8,056 nt of DNA from Opitutus sp. GAS368 (GTDB lineage Bacteria > Verrucomicrobiota > Verrucomicrobiae > Opitutales > UBA953), in NCBI GenBank assembly GCA_943332745.1, contig CALQQQ010000045.1, positions 1 through 8,056 on the forward strand, in the 5' to 3' direction. The notes under the pieces were generated by a model. That model was not told the origin of the DNA and ran no database searches. It was given only the letters and a program-made list of their open reading frames with translations. Position 1 is the stretch's first letter; each line of letters opens with the position of its first letter. Below, piece by piece: positions 1 through 5,801 of the stretch. The position numbers and the translations under genes are program-made.

Positions 1-1
1 C

Positions 2-103
2 CTCGTCAACTTCGCCAAGCTGCACTTCAAGACCGCCTACGAGGTCCGTGGGCTCGAGCCGCCGGAATCCAAACCGTTCGTCCGCCGCAAGAAGGCGGAC
101 TAA
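2..103 (+). CDS. C-terminal end of an unidentified protein (partial)
   Basis: An open frame enters from the left edge and stops with TAA at 101-103, giving 33 residues that end in a basic tail (FVRRKKAD). The stop lies three bases before the GTG of rnhB, so the two genes are probably co-transcribed. The ribosomal protein L19 gene often precedes rnhB in bacteria, but these residues do not show the usual L19 C-terminus (RRAKLYYLR-like), so I do not assign it. No domain can be recognised from this fragment. That it is coding is supported by GC-rich third positions and by the spacing to rnhB. Confidence 0.6.
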   Translation, partial: LVNFAKLHFKTAYEVRGLEPPESKPFVRRKKAD

Positions 104-106
104 GCC

Positions 107-856
107 GTGGCCTCGCTGGCATCATTCGACCGCAAGAAAGGTGCCGACCGTCCGGGCATCGCGGGAGTGGATGAAGCGGGCCGTGGTTCACTCTGCGGTC
201 CAGTCATCGCCGCGGCGGTGCTGCTCGACGCCGGCTTCTACGGCGAACCCGCTTGGCTGCGGAAACTCTCCGGCGCGAATGATTCCAAGAAGCTGACCCC
301 CGAGAAGCGGGCGGAATTACGTGAAGCCATCGCGAAGATGGAAGCCGAAGGGAAACTCAAGACCGCCTGGGCCGCCGGGTCGGTGATGGAGATCTCCGCC
401 CATAATATTCTCGGGGCCACGCGCCTCGCGATGGCGCGTAGCATCGCCAAGCTCGCCGTCGGGCACATCGCTCCCCTCTTCGCCGCCGCCGGCACCGAGG
501 GTGAACTCTTCGGCCGGACCGATGCGCGCACGTTCCTTGTGCTCGTCGACGGCCTGCCCCTCCGTCCATTCGCCTGGGCACATGAATCGGTCAAAGGCGG
601 CGATGGCAAGAGCCTCGCCATCGCGCTTGCCTCGATCGTGGCCAAGGTAGAACGCGACCGGATGCTCGTCGAGATGCACGCGCGCTATCCCCAATACGGT
701 TTCGCCACGCACAAAGGTTACGGCACGCCCGAGCACGTCGAAGCCCTGCGTGCCCACGGCCCCTGCGCCGAGCACCGCGATCTCTTCGTCCGCACCATCC
801 TCGCCGGCGATCCTCCGCCCCCCGAAGCCACCGACGGAGAGTTTAGTTTTGAGTGA
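107..856 (+). CDS. rnhB: Ribonuclease HII
   Basis: This 249-residue protein is a cytoplasmic endonuclease that cuts the RNA strand of RNA/DNA hybrids, including single ribonucleotides embedded in DNA, with divalent metal ions. The family signature GVDEAGRG is at residues 20-27, giving metal ligands D22 and E23. The other two acidic residues fit D148 (LVDG) and D166 (KGGDGKS), followed by the conserved ASIVAKVERDR block at 176-185 and YGFATHKGYGT further on. Residues 123-143 form a slightly longer linker than usual. The GTG at 107 is the only start that leaves a normal N-terminus before the signature. AAGAAGG at 89-95, 11 bases upstream, is a distant possible ribosome-binding site. A repeat-rich gap follows, so this is probably the end of its operon. 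The acidic C-terminal tail (residues 234-249) is not conserved family sequence. Confidence 0.96.
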   Translation: MASLASFDRKKGADRPGIAGVDEAGRGSLCGPVIAAAVLLDAGFYGEPAWLRKLSGANDSKKLTPEKRAELREAIAKMEAEGKLKTAWAAGSVMEISAHNILGATRLAMARSIAKLAVGHIAPLFAAAGTEGELFGRTDARTFLVLVDGLPLRPFAWAHESVKGGDGKSLAIALASIVAKVERDRMLVEMHARYPQYGFATHKGYGTPEHVEALRAHGPCAEHRDLFVRTILAGDPPPPEATDGEFSFE

Positions 857-867
857 GCAAGGTAGAA

Positions 868-895
868 GCGGTTGGCGGTTAGCGGATGGCGGTTG
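868..895 (+). repeat. 7-bp tandem array, four units
   Basis: Four consecutive 7-mers can be read: GCGGTTG, GCGGTTA, GCGGATG, GCGGTTG. It begins 12 bases after the rnhB stop codon and directly precedes a half copy of repeat family B. Its meaning is unknown. A degenerate simple repeat of this length could arise by slippage. Confidence 0.7.
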
Positions 896-900
896 GGAAA

Positions 901-953
901 GCATTTGAAATGCCCGCAGCACTCTTTTAGGTTTCCGGTCTCCCTTTGAGTTT
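901..953 (+). repeat. Half copy of inverted-repeat family B
   Basis: The last 20 bases (934-953) are identical to 2856-2875, the right arm of the full family B element downstream of the autotransporter gene. Agreement extends upstream in blocks: GCATTTG at 901-907 matches 2825-2831, and CCGCAGCA at 914-921 matches 2836-2843. The left arm of the element is absent here, so this is a truncated or decayed copy. Confidence 0.75.
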
Positions 954-965
954 GTCCCTGTCTTT

Positions 966-1054
966 GGTAGGGCGGGCTCTCCGAGCCCGCAGTTGAGCAG
1001 AGCGAGATGCGTACCTCCGTCCGCGAACGGACGGCTCGGAGAGCCGTCCCTACC
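966..1054 (+). repeat. REPIN-like element, family A copy 1
   Basis: This 89-bp element is bounded by inverted GGTAGGG and CCCTACC ends. It contains two perfect hairpins. The left one pairs GCGGGCTC (972-979) with GAGCCCGC (983-990) over the loop TCC. The right one pairs GGACGGCTC (1029-1037) with GAGCCGTCC (1041-1049) over the loop GGA. The two arms are also imperfect inverted repeats of each other. The architecture is that of REPIN/RAYT-type non-autonomous repeats. No transposase lies in the window. Confidence 0.85.
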
Positions 1055-1103
1055 CATTGCCCTGATCACGCTGAGTGAAATGTCCTTCTATCGTTTGTCT
1101 CAA

Positions 1104-1192
1104 GGTAGGGCGGGCTCTCCGAGCCCGCCGTTGAGCCAATCGAGCTCCGCACCTCTTTAGACGAACGGACGGCTCGGAGAGCCGTCCCTACC
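1104..1192 (+). repeat. REPIN-like element, family A copy 2
   Basis: This second copy has the same 89-bp length and orientation as the element at 966-1054, from which it is separated by 49 bp. The left hairpin is at 1110-1128 and the right hairpin at 1167-1187. Both arms are identical to copy 1, whereas 12 of the 38 bases between the hairpins differ. No obvious target duplication flanks either copy. Confidence 0.85.
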
Positions 1193-1209
1193 TAAAGCAT
1201 AAAACATCG

Positions 1210-1235
1210 TTCGGCTTATATCAAAATATGCCGAA
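1210..1235. promoter_or_regulatory. AT-rich inverted repeat upstream of the autotransporter gene
   Basis: TTCGGCTTAT (1210-1219) and ATATGCCGAA (1226-1235) form a 10-bp inverted repeat with one mismatch around a 6-nt centre. It lies in the only AT-rich part of the leader, 62 bp before the ATG at 1298. It could be an operator for a dimeric regulator or an mRNA hairpin. The sequence gives no way to choose between these. Confidence 0.35.
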
Positions 1236-1297
1236 TCTAAGCCTATTTGACCAATTAGATTGCACCCCCACGTGCATTTGACACCTAGACTGCCAAC

Positions 1298-2686
1298 ATG
1301 AAATCCCTCAAGACTGCCTTCCTCCTCGCCGCCGCGGCGACCGCGACCCAGCTCGACGCGACCGATTACCTCGCAACATGGACCTTGAGCAACAGCAACA
1401 CTGTGAAAGCGACAATCGGTGTAGACTCGGCGCTTTTCAATACCACTGGGAGTAACAACTGGTCCAGCGGAAGCCCCACACCTTGGCTGACCAAACTGGA
1501 TTTAGTGATTATGAATCCGAGCAATACCGTCTTAGGCAGCTGGACAAAGGCCGACGTAAATACCCTCTACTGGGACCCCTCCTCGGTCGACTTTTCTGTA
1601 CCCCACACGAATCTTAACTTTAGCAGTATTTATATTTACGCTAATCAATATTATTTGTCTCCGGCGATGTCGGGATTCGGCAGCGCCCTTGGGGTCCAAT
1701 ACAGTTATCCGTTTATTTTCGATTCCTTTGGGCCCGCCTTCTCCGGCATCGCCGACTGGGCCGCCTGGATGTCCTCGATCAATGGTGCGAACCGCACCTA
1801 CATGATTGGTTCGTCGCTCGCGGGCTTACCCCTCGAAGGCGCCCACCACCGCCCGATGCTTTCCTTTGACCGTATGGGTAAGGAATCCCAAGCCTGGGCC
1901 ACCGGTGACTTTGGCTCCACCTCCAGCACCCGTGATGTCCACGTGACCAGCGGTGAAGCCGGCATCAACTGGAACCTCGGCAAGTCCTTCCTCTTCGGCG
2001 TCGCCGGCGGCCACGCCGTCCAGAACCAAGACCTCGCCTTCGGCGGTTCCTCCGCCACGAAGGGAGACTTCGCCATTGCCGAACTCGACTACCGTCCGGA
2101 AGGCACGCAGTGGATCGTCTCCCTGCTCGGCATGGTCGGCTCTTGGGAATCCAAGACCCACCGCGGCTACACCAGCGGTGGCTCGACCGACTCCTCTTTC
2201 GGTATCGCTGACACCATCACCCGCTCCGCCCGCCTCCGTGTCGACGCTCCTTCGCTCGTGACGTTTGGCGGCTTCGGCTTCGCCCCCTACGCCTCCTACA
2301 CCGTGACGCAGACCGTCGTCGGCGCCTACACCGAGACCGGTGGCGACTTCCCGGCCTCGTTCGACGAGCAGGAGCATAACGCCACCGAAGGCCGCGTCGG
2401 CATCACCGCCTCGAAGGACCTCTCCGCCGCCACCAAGCTCCTCCTCACCGTGGAAGCGATTCACCGCTTCGACGGCGCTGGCCCTGCCCTCACCGGCCAG
2501 GACATAACCGGTGGCGTGTCCTTCAACCTCCCCGGCACCGCGCCTCGCGCCGACTGCGTTCGCTTCGGCTTCGACGTCGACCACAAGCTCAGCGCCGATA
2601 CCCTCCTGAATATCTCCGCCCACGTTTCCACCGTCGGGGAAGCCCACGACGTCTCCGCCGCGATCAGCATCCGTCGGGCGTTCTGA
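1298..2686 (+). CDS. Autotransporter-type outer-membrane protein with short passenger
   Basis: This 462-residue protein has an N-terminal signal peptide (basic MKSLK, then the hydrophobic stretch AFLLAAAATAT) likely cut before about residue 23. A Ser/Asn/Tyr-rich passenger of roughly 145 residues follows. A linker around 168-182 leads into a C-terminal region (about 183-462) with the alternating strand pattern, GxxGxxW-like repeats and a terminal phenylalanine (AISIRRAF) of an autotransporter beta-barrel. The barrel has the usual size of about 280 residues; the passenger is short and its function is not recognisable. Passenger DNA is much poorer in GC than barrel DNA: by hand count 23 of 60 bases at 1621-1680 against 40 of 60 at 1981-2040. 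There is no Shine-Dalgarno before the ATG. An intrinsic terminator follows. I expect export by Sec and insertion into the outer membrane; whether the passenger is displayed or released is unknown. Confidence 0.82.
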   Translation: MKSLKTAFLLAAAATATQLDATDYLATWTLSNSNTVKATIGVDSALFNTTGSNNWSSGSPTPWLTKLDLVIMNPSNTVLGSWTKADVNTLYWDPSSVDFSVPHTNLNFSSIYIYANQYYLSPAMSGFGSALGVQYSYPFIFDSFGPAFSGIADWAAWMSSINGANRTYMIGSSLAGLPLEGAHHRPMLSFDRMGKESQAWATGDFGSTSSTRDVHVTSGEAGINWNLGKSFLFGVAGGHAVQNQDLAFGGSSATKGDFAIAELDYRPEGTQWIVSLLGMVGSWESKTHRGYTSGGSTDSSFGIADTITRSARLRVDAPSLVTFGGFGFAPYASYTVTQTVVGAYTETGGDFPASFDEQEHNATEGRVGITASKDLSAATKLLLTVEAIHRFDGAGPALTGQDITGGVSFNLPGTAPRADCVRFGFDVDHKLSADTLLNISAHVSTVGEAHDVSAAISIRRAF

Positions 2687-2749
2687 GCGCGAAGCTTCGC
2701 TTCGCGAGGGGACACGTGGGCAAGTTGACACGTTGACCAGGATCAAGAC

Positions 2750-2777
2750 AGCCGCCCACCCGGGCGGCTTTTGTTTT
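2750..2777 (+). terminator. Rho-independent terminator of the autotransporter gene
   Basis: AGCCGCCC (2750-2757) pairs perfectly with GGGCGGCT (2762-2769) over the 4-nt loop ACCC. The T-rich tract TTTTGTTTT (2769-2777) follows directly. The stem is GC-rich and lies 64 bp after the stop codon. Confidence 0.88.
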
Positions 2778-2782
2778 AAGAC

Positions 2783-2877
2783 ATAAACTCAAAGGGAAAC
2801 CGGAGACCGGATGATTAGCTGGGGGCATTTGTTCGCCGCAGCATCCATTCCGGCCTCCGGTCTCCCTTTGAGTTTAT
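2783..2877. repeat. Full inverted-repeat element, family B
   Basis: This 95-bp element has 29-nt arms (2783-2811 and 2849-2877) that are inverted repeats with two mismatches. Each arm starts from its outer end with ATAAACTCAAAGGGA. Near its inner end each arm carries a small CCGG-NNN-CCGG hairpin, so the layout parallels family A although the sequence is unrelated. The right half recurs at 901-953. It sits between the terminator and the membrane-protein cluster. Confidence 0.82.
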
Positions 2878-2882
2878 AAATC

Positions 2883-2919
2883 CCGCCACCTGCCACCTGG
2901 GGCCGCCACCTGCCACCTG
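2883..2919. repeat. 17-nt direct repeat (CCGCCACCTGCCACCTG)
   Basis: The 17-mer occurs at 2883-2899 and 2903-2919, separated by GGG. Read on the other strand it consists of AGGTGGC-type heptamers, similar in period to the 7-bp array at 868-895. Like that array it lies directly beside a family B copy. Confidence 0.65.
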
Positions 2920-2940
2920 AAGCTTGTATCATCCATTCAG

Positions 2941-3035
2941 CCCTCCACTCATCCCCCATTTGCCTTTCCCCTCATTCTTCTCACCCTATCACTGAGTCAG
3001 CCAACCCTACCCCCACCCCTATCCCTTCTCTCGTC
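2941..3035 (+). promoter_or_regulatory. C-rich, G-poor leader, possible Rho loading site
   Basis: In the 95 bases before the ATG at 3036 I count 49 C and only 5 G on the plus strand. An unstructured, C-rich, G-poor transcript is the known hallmark of Rho utilisation sites. The stretch also lacks any Shine-Dalgarno-like purine run. That it regulates the cluster is inference. Confidence 0.4.
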
Positions 3036-3419
3036 ATGACCTCCCGTCGCGCCCTGATCCTCTACTTCGTCCTCGTGCTCGTCGCCATGACCTGGGTGTC
3101 TTGGTACGCCTGCGTGACCCCTTCGATCTCTTCCCTCCCCGAATACGCCGGCAAGGGTCTCAACGTCGTGGGCGGTTACGTGACCGTCTGCTCCGAGCCG
3201 TGGGGCCTGGCCACGATGTTCGATGCCTACTTCGGCTTCCTCGCCTTCTGGCTCTACGTCGCTTGGCGCGAGCAAACCATCGCCTCGCGCCTCGGCTGGT
3301 TCGTCGCGCTGATGCTCCTCGGCAATTTCGCCATCGCCGCCTACGCCCTACTCTGCCTCTTCCTTGCCAAGGGCGAGACCGACCTTGGCAAGGTGTTCTT
3401 CACGCGTAAGGTCGCCTGA
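3036..3419 (+). CDS. DUF1475 family membrane protein
   Basis: This 127-residue protein has three likely membrane segments at about 6-25, 60-76 and 88-110. The block TMFDAYFGFLAFWLYVAWRE (60-79), with D63, Y65 and E79, and the later LMLLGNFAIAAYALL match what I recall of DUF1475, a small family of unknown function found in bacteria and plants. C26 and C52 lie in the loop after the first helix. It is the first gene of a tight cluster: its TGA (3417-3419) directly abuts the ATG of the next gene. The start at 3036 has no Shine-Dalgarno and is preceded by the C-rich leader. No enzymatic motif is visible; a subunit or scaffold role for the downstream membrane enzymes is only a guess. Confidence 0.75.
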   Translation: MTSRRALILYFVLVLVAMTWVSWYACVTPSISSLPEYAGKGLNVVGGYVTVCSEPWGLATMFDAYFGFLAFWLYVAWREQTIASRLGWFVALMLLGNFAIAAYALLCLFLAKGETDLGKVFFTRKVA

Positions 3420-3932
3420 ATGGGACGCGTCTCCGATTGGCTGCGCCGCCGGGTGCGTGATCCGCTCGTCGCGGAACTCCGCCAAGGTGCGACCCCGGAG
3501 GCCGTCTCGGCAGCGGTCACGGTCAGCTTCGCCATCGCGATCGTACCGTTCATCGGGTTGACGACCGTACTCTGCCTCGTCGCCGGCCGCCTCTTCCGGC
3601 TCAACCACGTGGTGATGCAGATCATCAACCATAGTGCCTTCCCCTTGCAGGTCCTGCTCATCGTGCCGTTCGTACGCCTGGGCGAGACGCTCTCAGGCTC
3701 GCGGCATTTCGCCCTCACCCCGAAGGCGATCATCGACGAGTTCAACCGCTCCATCCCCGATTTTCTGGAGAAGTTCTGGCTGACCGGCCTCCACGGGCTG
3801 ATCGGCTGGGCCGTGACGGTCCCGCTCGCCTGCTGGCTCCTGCACCTTATCCTGCGTCGGACGTTTCATCGTCTCACCCCCAAACCTTCCACCCCATGTA
3901 CCACCTCCTCGAACTCGGATTCGATTTCCTGA
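3420..3932 (+). CDS. DUF2062 family membrane protein
   Basis: This 170-residue protein has a basic N-terminus (WLRRRVRDP) and then the DUF2062 core: QGATPEAVSAAVTVSFAIAI, PFIGLTTVL and GRLFRLN (N62), followed by a hydrophobic stretch at 73-91. The family's usual Asn-Pro in the second loop reads N70-H71 here. A last membrane helix lies at about 124-145. AAGG at 3408-3411 is a good ribosome-binding site 8 bases before the ATG. The final residues, a Ser/Thr-rich tail, are encoded in the 37 bp that overlap the next gene, so the tail's composition may simply follow from the other frame. The molecular role of DUF2062 is not established; members often sit beside glycosyltransferase or lipid genes. 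Confidence 0.78.
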   Translation: MGRVSDWLRRRVRDPLVAELRQGATPEAVSAAVTVSFAIAIVPFIGLTTVLCLVAGRLFRLNHVVMQIINHSAFPLQVLLIVPFVRLGETLSGSRHFALTPKAIIDEFNRSIPDFLEKFWLTGLHGLIGWAVTVPLACWLLHLILRRTFHRLTPKPSTPCTTSSNSDSIS

Positions 3933-4708
3933 TCCTCTTCGTCGAAGCCTGCGTCTTCTTCGCGCTCTGTTGGCTCGTCGCCAAGAAGATCGATAACTGG
4001 TCTATCGTGGACGTCGCCTGGTCTTACGGCTTCGCGCTCGTCGGCCTACAAATCCTCGCCGTCCACTTCTGGGTCCTCCCTCTCGGCGGCCAAGGCGTGC
4101 TGATGGCCATCGCGACGCTACTCTGGAGCCTGCGCCTCGGCACGCACCTCGCGCGCCGCGTGCTCGGCCACCTCGACCAAGAAGACGGGCGCTACCTGAA
4201 GATGCGCGCCGAGCATGGCGACCGCATGCCGGCCCAGATGGCCTATTTCTATTTTGTCCAAGCAGTGGCGCTGACGGTCCTCTGCCTGCCGCTCCTCTCT
4301 TCGAATCCCACCGGAGCCAACGGCCCGGCTCAGGCCATTCATTGGATCGGCCTCGGCGTGGTTGGCCTCGCCCTGCTCATCGAGACAATCGCCGACGCCC
4401 AGCTGGCGGCCTTCAAGAAGGATTCGGCCAACAAGGGCCAAGTCTGCGAACGCGGCCTCTGGGCCTGGAGCCGCCACCCGAACTATTTTGGTGAATGGCT
4501 GGTCTGGGTCGGCTTCCTAATGATGAGCTATAATAGCACTTACCGCGGCGTCCCCGGCCTGCTCTGCGTCGGCGTAATGTATTATTTCCTGACACGCGTG
4601 ACGGGTATCCCGCTCACCGAGCAGCAGCTCCTGGCGTCGAAGGGGCCTGCTTACGCCGCCTACCAAGCGCGCGTGCCAGCCTTCTGGCCCCGCCCGCCCC
4701 GGCGCTGA
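3896..4708 (+). CDS. DUF1295 family membrane oxidoreductase (steroid 5-alpha-reductase-like)
   Basis: This 270-residue polytopic membrane protein carries the family landmarks in order: NWSIVDVAW at 34-42, RLGTHLARRVLGHLDQEDGRY, GLWAWSRHPNYFGEWLVW with RHPNYFGEW at 193-201, and TGIPLTEQQLLASKGPAYAAY near the C-terminus. These are the hallmarks of DUF1295, related to NADPH-dependent steroid 5-alpha-reductases and isoprenylcysteine methyltransferases; the RHPNY region is expected to contribute to cofactor binding. About six to seven membrane helices can be seen. The ATG lies inside the preceding gene (37-bp overlap) without a Shine-Dalgarno, which suggests translational coupling. The substrate is unknown. 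Next to a cyclopropane-synthase-like methyltransferase, reduction of a double bond in a lipid is a reasonable hypothesis. Confidence 0.9.
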   Translation: MYHLLELGFDFLILFVEACVFFALCWLVAKKIDNWSIVDVAWSYGFALVGLQILAVHFWVLPLGGQGVLMAIATLLWSLRLGTHLARRVLGHLDQEDGRYLKMRAEHGDRMPAQMAYFYFVQAVALTVLCLPLLSSNPTGANGPAQAIHWIGLGVVGLALLIETIADAQLAAFKKDSANKGQVCERGLWAWSRHPNYFGEWLVWVGFLMMSYNSTYRGVPGLLCVGVMYYFLTRVTGIPLTEQQLLASKGPAYAAYQARVPAFWPRPPRR

Positions 4709-4749
4709 TTTTCCACTGCGGCGGATTGCCAGCGGCCCGGTCTTCGTGC

Positions 4750-4755
4750 AAGGTG
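4750..4755 (+). promoter_or_regulatory. Ribosome-binding site deciding the methyltransferase start
   Basis: AAGGTG lies 5 bases before the ATG at 4761. The upstream in-frame GTG at 4746 has no such site, and the residues it would add (VQGVG) do not look like family sequence. Confidence 0.55.
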
Positions 4756-4760
4756 TCGGC

Positions 4761-5801
4761 ATGCCGCTGATCGATACCCTCATCGAAAAAGACATCCTGC
4801 CGGATAGTGTGATCCGCTGGGGTATCCGCCGTCTGCTCAAGCAGCGCCTCGCGGACGAACGTCCCGAGTCCGCCGCCGCGCGCTTCGCCAAGGTCGATGC
4901 CTTTGCGGCTGAGTTACGTACGCTGCCCGTGGCCATCGAGACCAAGGCGGCGAACGAACAGCATTACGAGGTGCCCGCGGCCTTCTATAAACTCTGCCTG
5001 GGGCCTCGCCTGAAATACTCCTCCTGCTTCTATGAGCTCGGCGGCGAGACGATGGGTGAAGCCGAAGAAACCATGCTGGCGCGTACGTGCGCCCGCGCGG
5101 AACTCACGGACGGCCTTGAAATCCTCGAACTCGGCTGCGGTTGGGGCTCTCTCACCCTTTGGATGGCCGAAAAGTATCCGAACGCCCACATCACCGGCGT
5201 CTCGAACTCGGCCTCCCAGCGCGCCCACATCGAAGGCGAATGCGCCAAGCGCGGCTTCAAGAACGTCCGGATCATCACCTGCGACATGAACATCTTCGCC
5301 GCCGAGGCTGGGCGCTTCGACCGCGTGGTATCGGTCGAAATGTTCGAGCACATGAAGAACTGGGGCGAGCTCATGCGCCGTATCGCCGGCTGGCTCAAGC
5401 CCGGCGGTAAACTCTTCTTCCACGTCTTCACGCATAAGGACATCGCTTACCACTTCGCGGCCAAGGATTCGACCGACTGGATGTCGCGCCACTTCTTCAC
5501 CGGTGGCATCATGCCCTCCAACTGCCTCGCCAGCCGTTTCCAGGCTGACCTGAAGCTTGAGCAGCAGTGGGAGGTCGAAGGCCGCCACTACGGCCAGACG
5601 TCGGAGCACTGGCTCCAGAATACCGATCGGCACCGCGAGGAGATCCTCCGGATCTTCGCGCAGACTTATGGCGCGACGCGGGCGAAGGCCTGGTTGGCCA
5701 ACTGGCGGGTGTTCTTTATGGCCTGCGCGGAGCTCTGGAATTTCCGGGGTGGCGCGGAGTGGATGGTCTGCCATTACCGCTTCGCCAAGCGCGCGGGCTA
5801 A
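4761..5801 (+). CDS. SAM-dependent methyltransferase, cyclopropane synthase / coclaurine N-methyltransferase-like
   Basis: This 346-residue protein belongs to the cyclopropane-fatty-acid-synthase superfamily. The N-terminal helix region MPLIDTLIEKDILPDSVIRW and ANEQHYEVPAAFYKL precede the SAM-binding motif ILELGCGWGS (121-130). Then come SVEMFEHMKNW with E193, E196 and H197, FFHVF with H221, and DWMSRHFFTGGIMPS. A GTG in frame at 4746 is possible, but AAGGTG at 4750-4755 lies 5 bases before the ATG at 4761 and favours that start. Compared from memory with E. coli Cfa, the position of Cys139 is Ser88 (followed by C89) and the tyrosine pair around Tyr317 is F318-F319, whereas Glu239 and His266 correspond to E196 and H221. 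The EMFEHMKN and FFTGGxMPS blocks match plant coclaurine N-methyltransferase better. The general assignment is secure; the substrate (lipid or amine) is not. Confidence 0.92.
   Translation: MPLIDTLIEKDILPDSVIRWGIRRLLKQRLADERPESAAARFAKVDAFAAELRTLPVAIETKAANEQHYEVPAAFYKLCLGPRLKYSSCFYELGGETMGEAEETMLARTCARAELTDGLEILELGCGWGSLTLWMAEKYPNAHITGVSNSASQRAHIEGECAKRGFKNVRIITCDMNIFAAEAGRFDRVVSVEMFEHMKNWGELMRRIAGWLKPGGKLFFHVFTHKDIAYHFAAKDSTDWMSRHFFTGGIMPSNCLASRFQADLKLEQQWEVEGRHYGQTSEHWLQNTDRHREEILRIFAQTYGATRAKAWLANWRVFFMACAELWNFRGGAEWMVCHYRFAKRAG

Larger units (their letters stand above)
857..1297. other. Gene-free, repeat-rich region
   Basis: The 441 bp between rnhB and the autotransporter gene hold no convincing gene on either strand. 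In order they contain a 7-bp tandem array (868-895), a half copy of repeat family B (901-953), two copies of repeat family A (966-1054 and 1104-1192), an AT-rich stretch with an inverted repeat (1210-1235) and a small hairpin (1261-1276: TGCAC, 6-nt loop, GTGCA). The promoter of the downstream gene must lie in the last part. TTGAC-like hexamers occur at 1247-1252 and 1278-1283, but neither is followed by a good -10 at normal spacing, so I assign no promoter. Confidence 0.75.
2687..3035. other. Gene-free region with terminator, repeat and C-rich leader
   Basis: The 349 bp hold no credible gene. From left to right there is a hairpin just after the autotransporter stop (CGCGAAG at 2688-2694 with CTTCGCG at 2700-2706), the intrinsic terminator (2750-2777), the full family B element (2783-2877), a 17-nt direct repeat (2883-2919) and a C-rich, G-poor leader running into the ATG at 3036. 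No convincing promoter hexamers were found for the downstream genes. Confidence 0.7.

Noticed and set aside
2..103. Upstream fragment as ribosomal protein L19 (rplS), which often precedes rnhB
   Set aside because: The visible residues lack the conserved basic RRAKLYYLR-type L19 ending, so gene order alone was not enough.
317..1069. 250-codon open frame on the minus strand across rnhB and the repeats
   Set aside because: Half of it is antisense to rnhB and the rest passes through the intergenic repeats; no motif supports it.
966..1192. Repeat pair as a CRISPR array
   Set aside because: There are only two 89-bp units with internal hairpins and a related interior; there is no regular short-repeat and spacer pattern.
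1247..1283. TTGACC and TTGACA hexamers as -35 boxes for the autotransporter gene
   Set aside because: No TATAAT-like hexamer lies 16-18 bases downstream of either; the second would put the -10 inside the coding region.
1826..2746. 306-codon open frame on the minus strand opposite the autotransporter barrel
   Set aside because: It is Gly/Glu/Val-rich, without domain-like sequence, and would run through a well-supported gene; the barrel reading on the plus strand explains the DNA.
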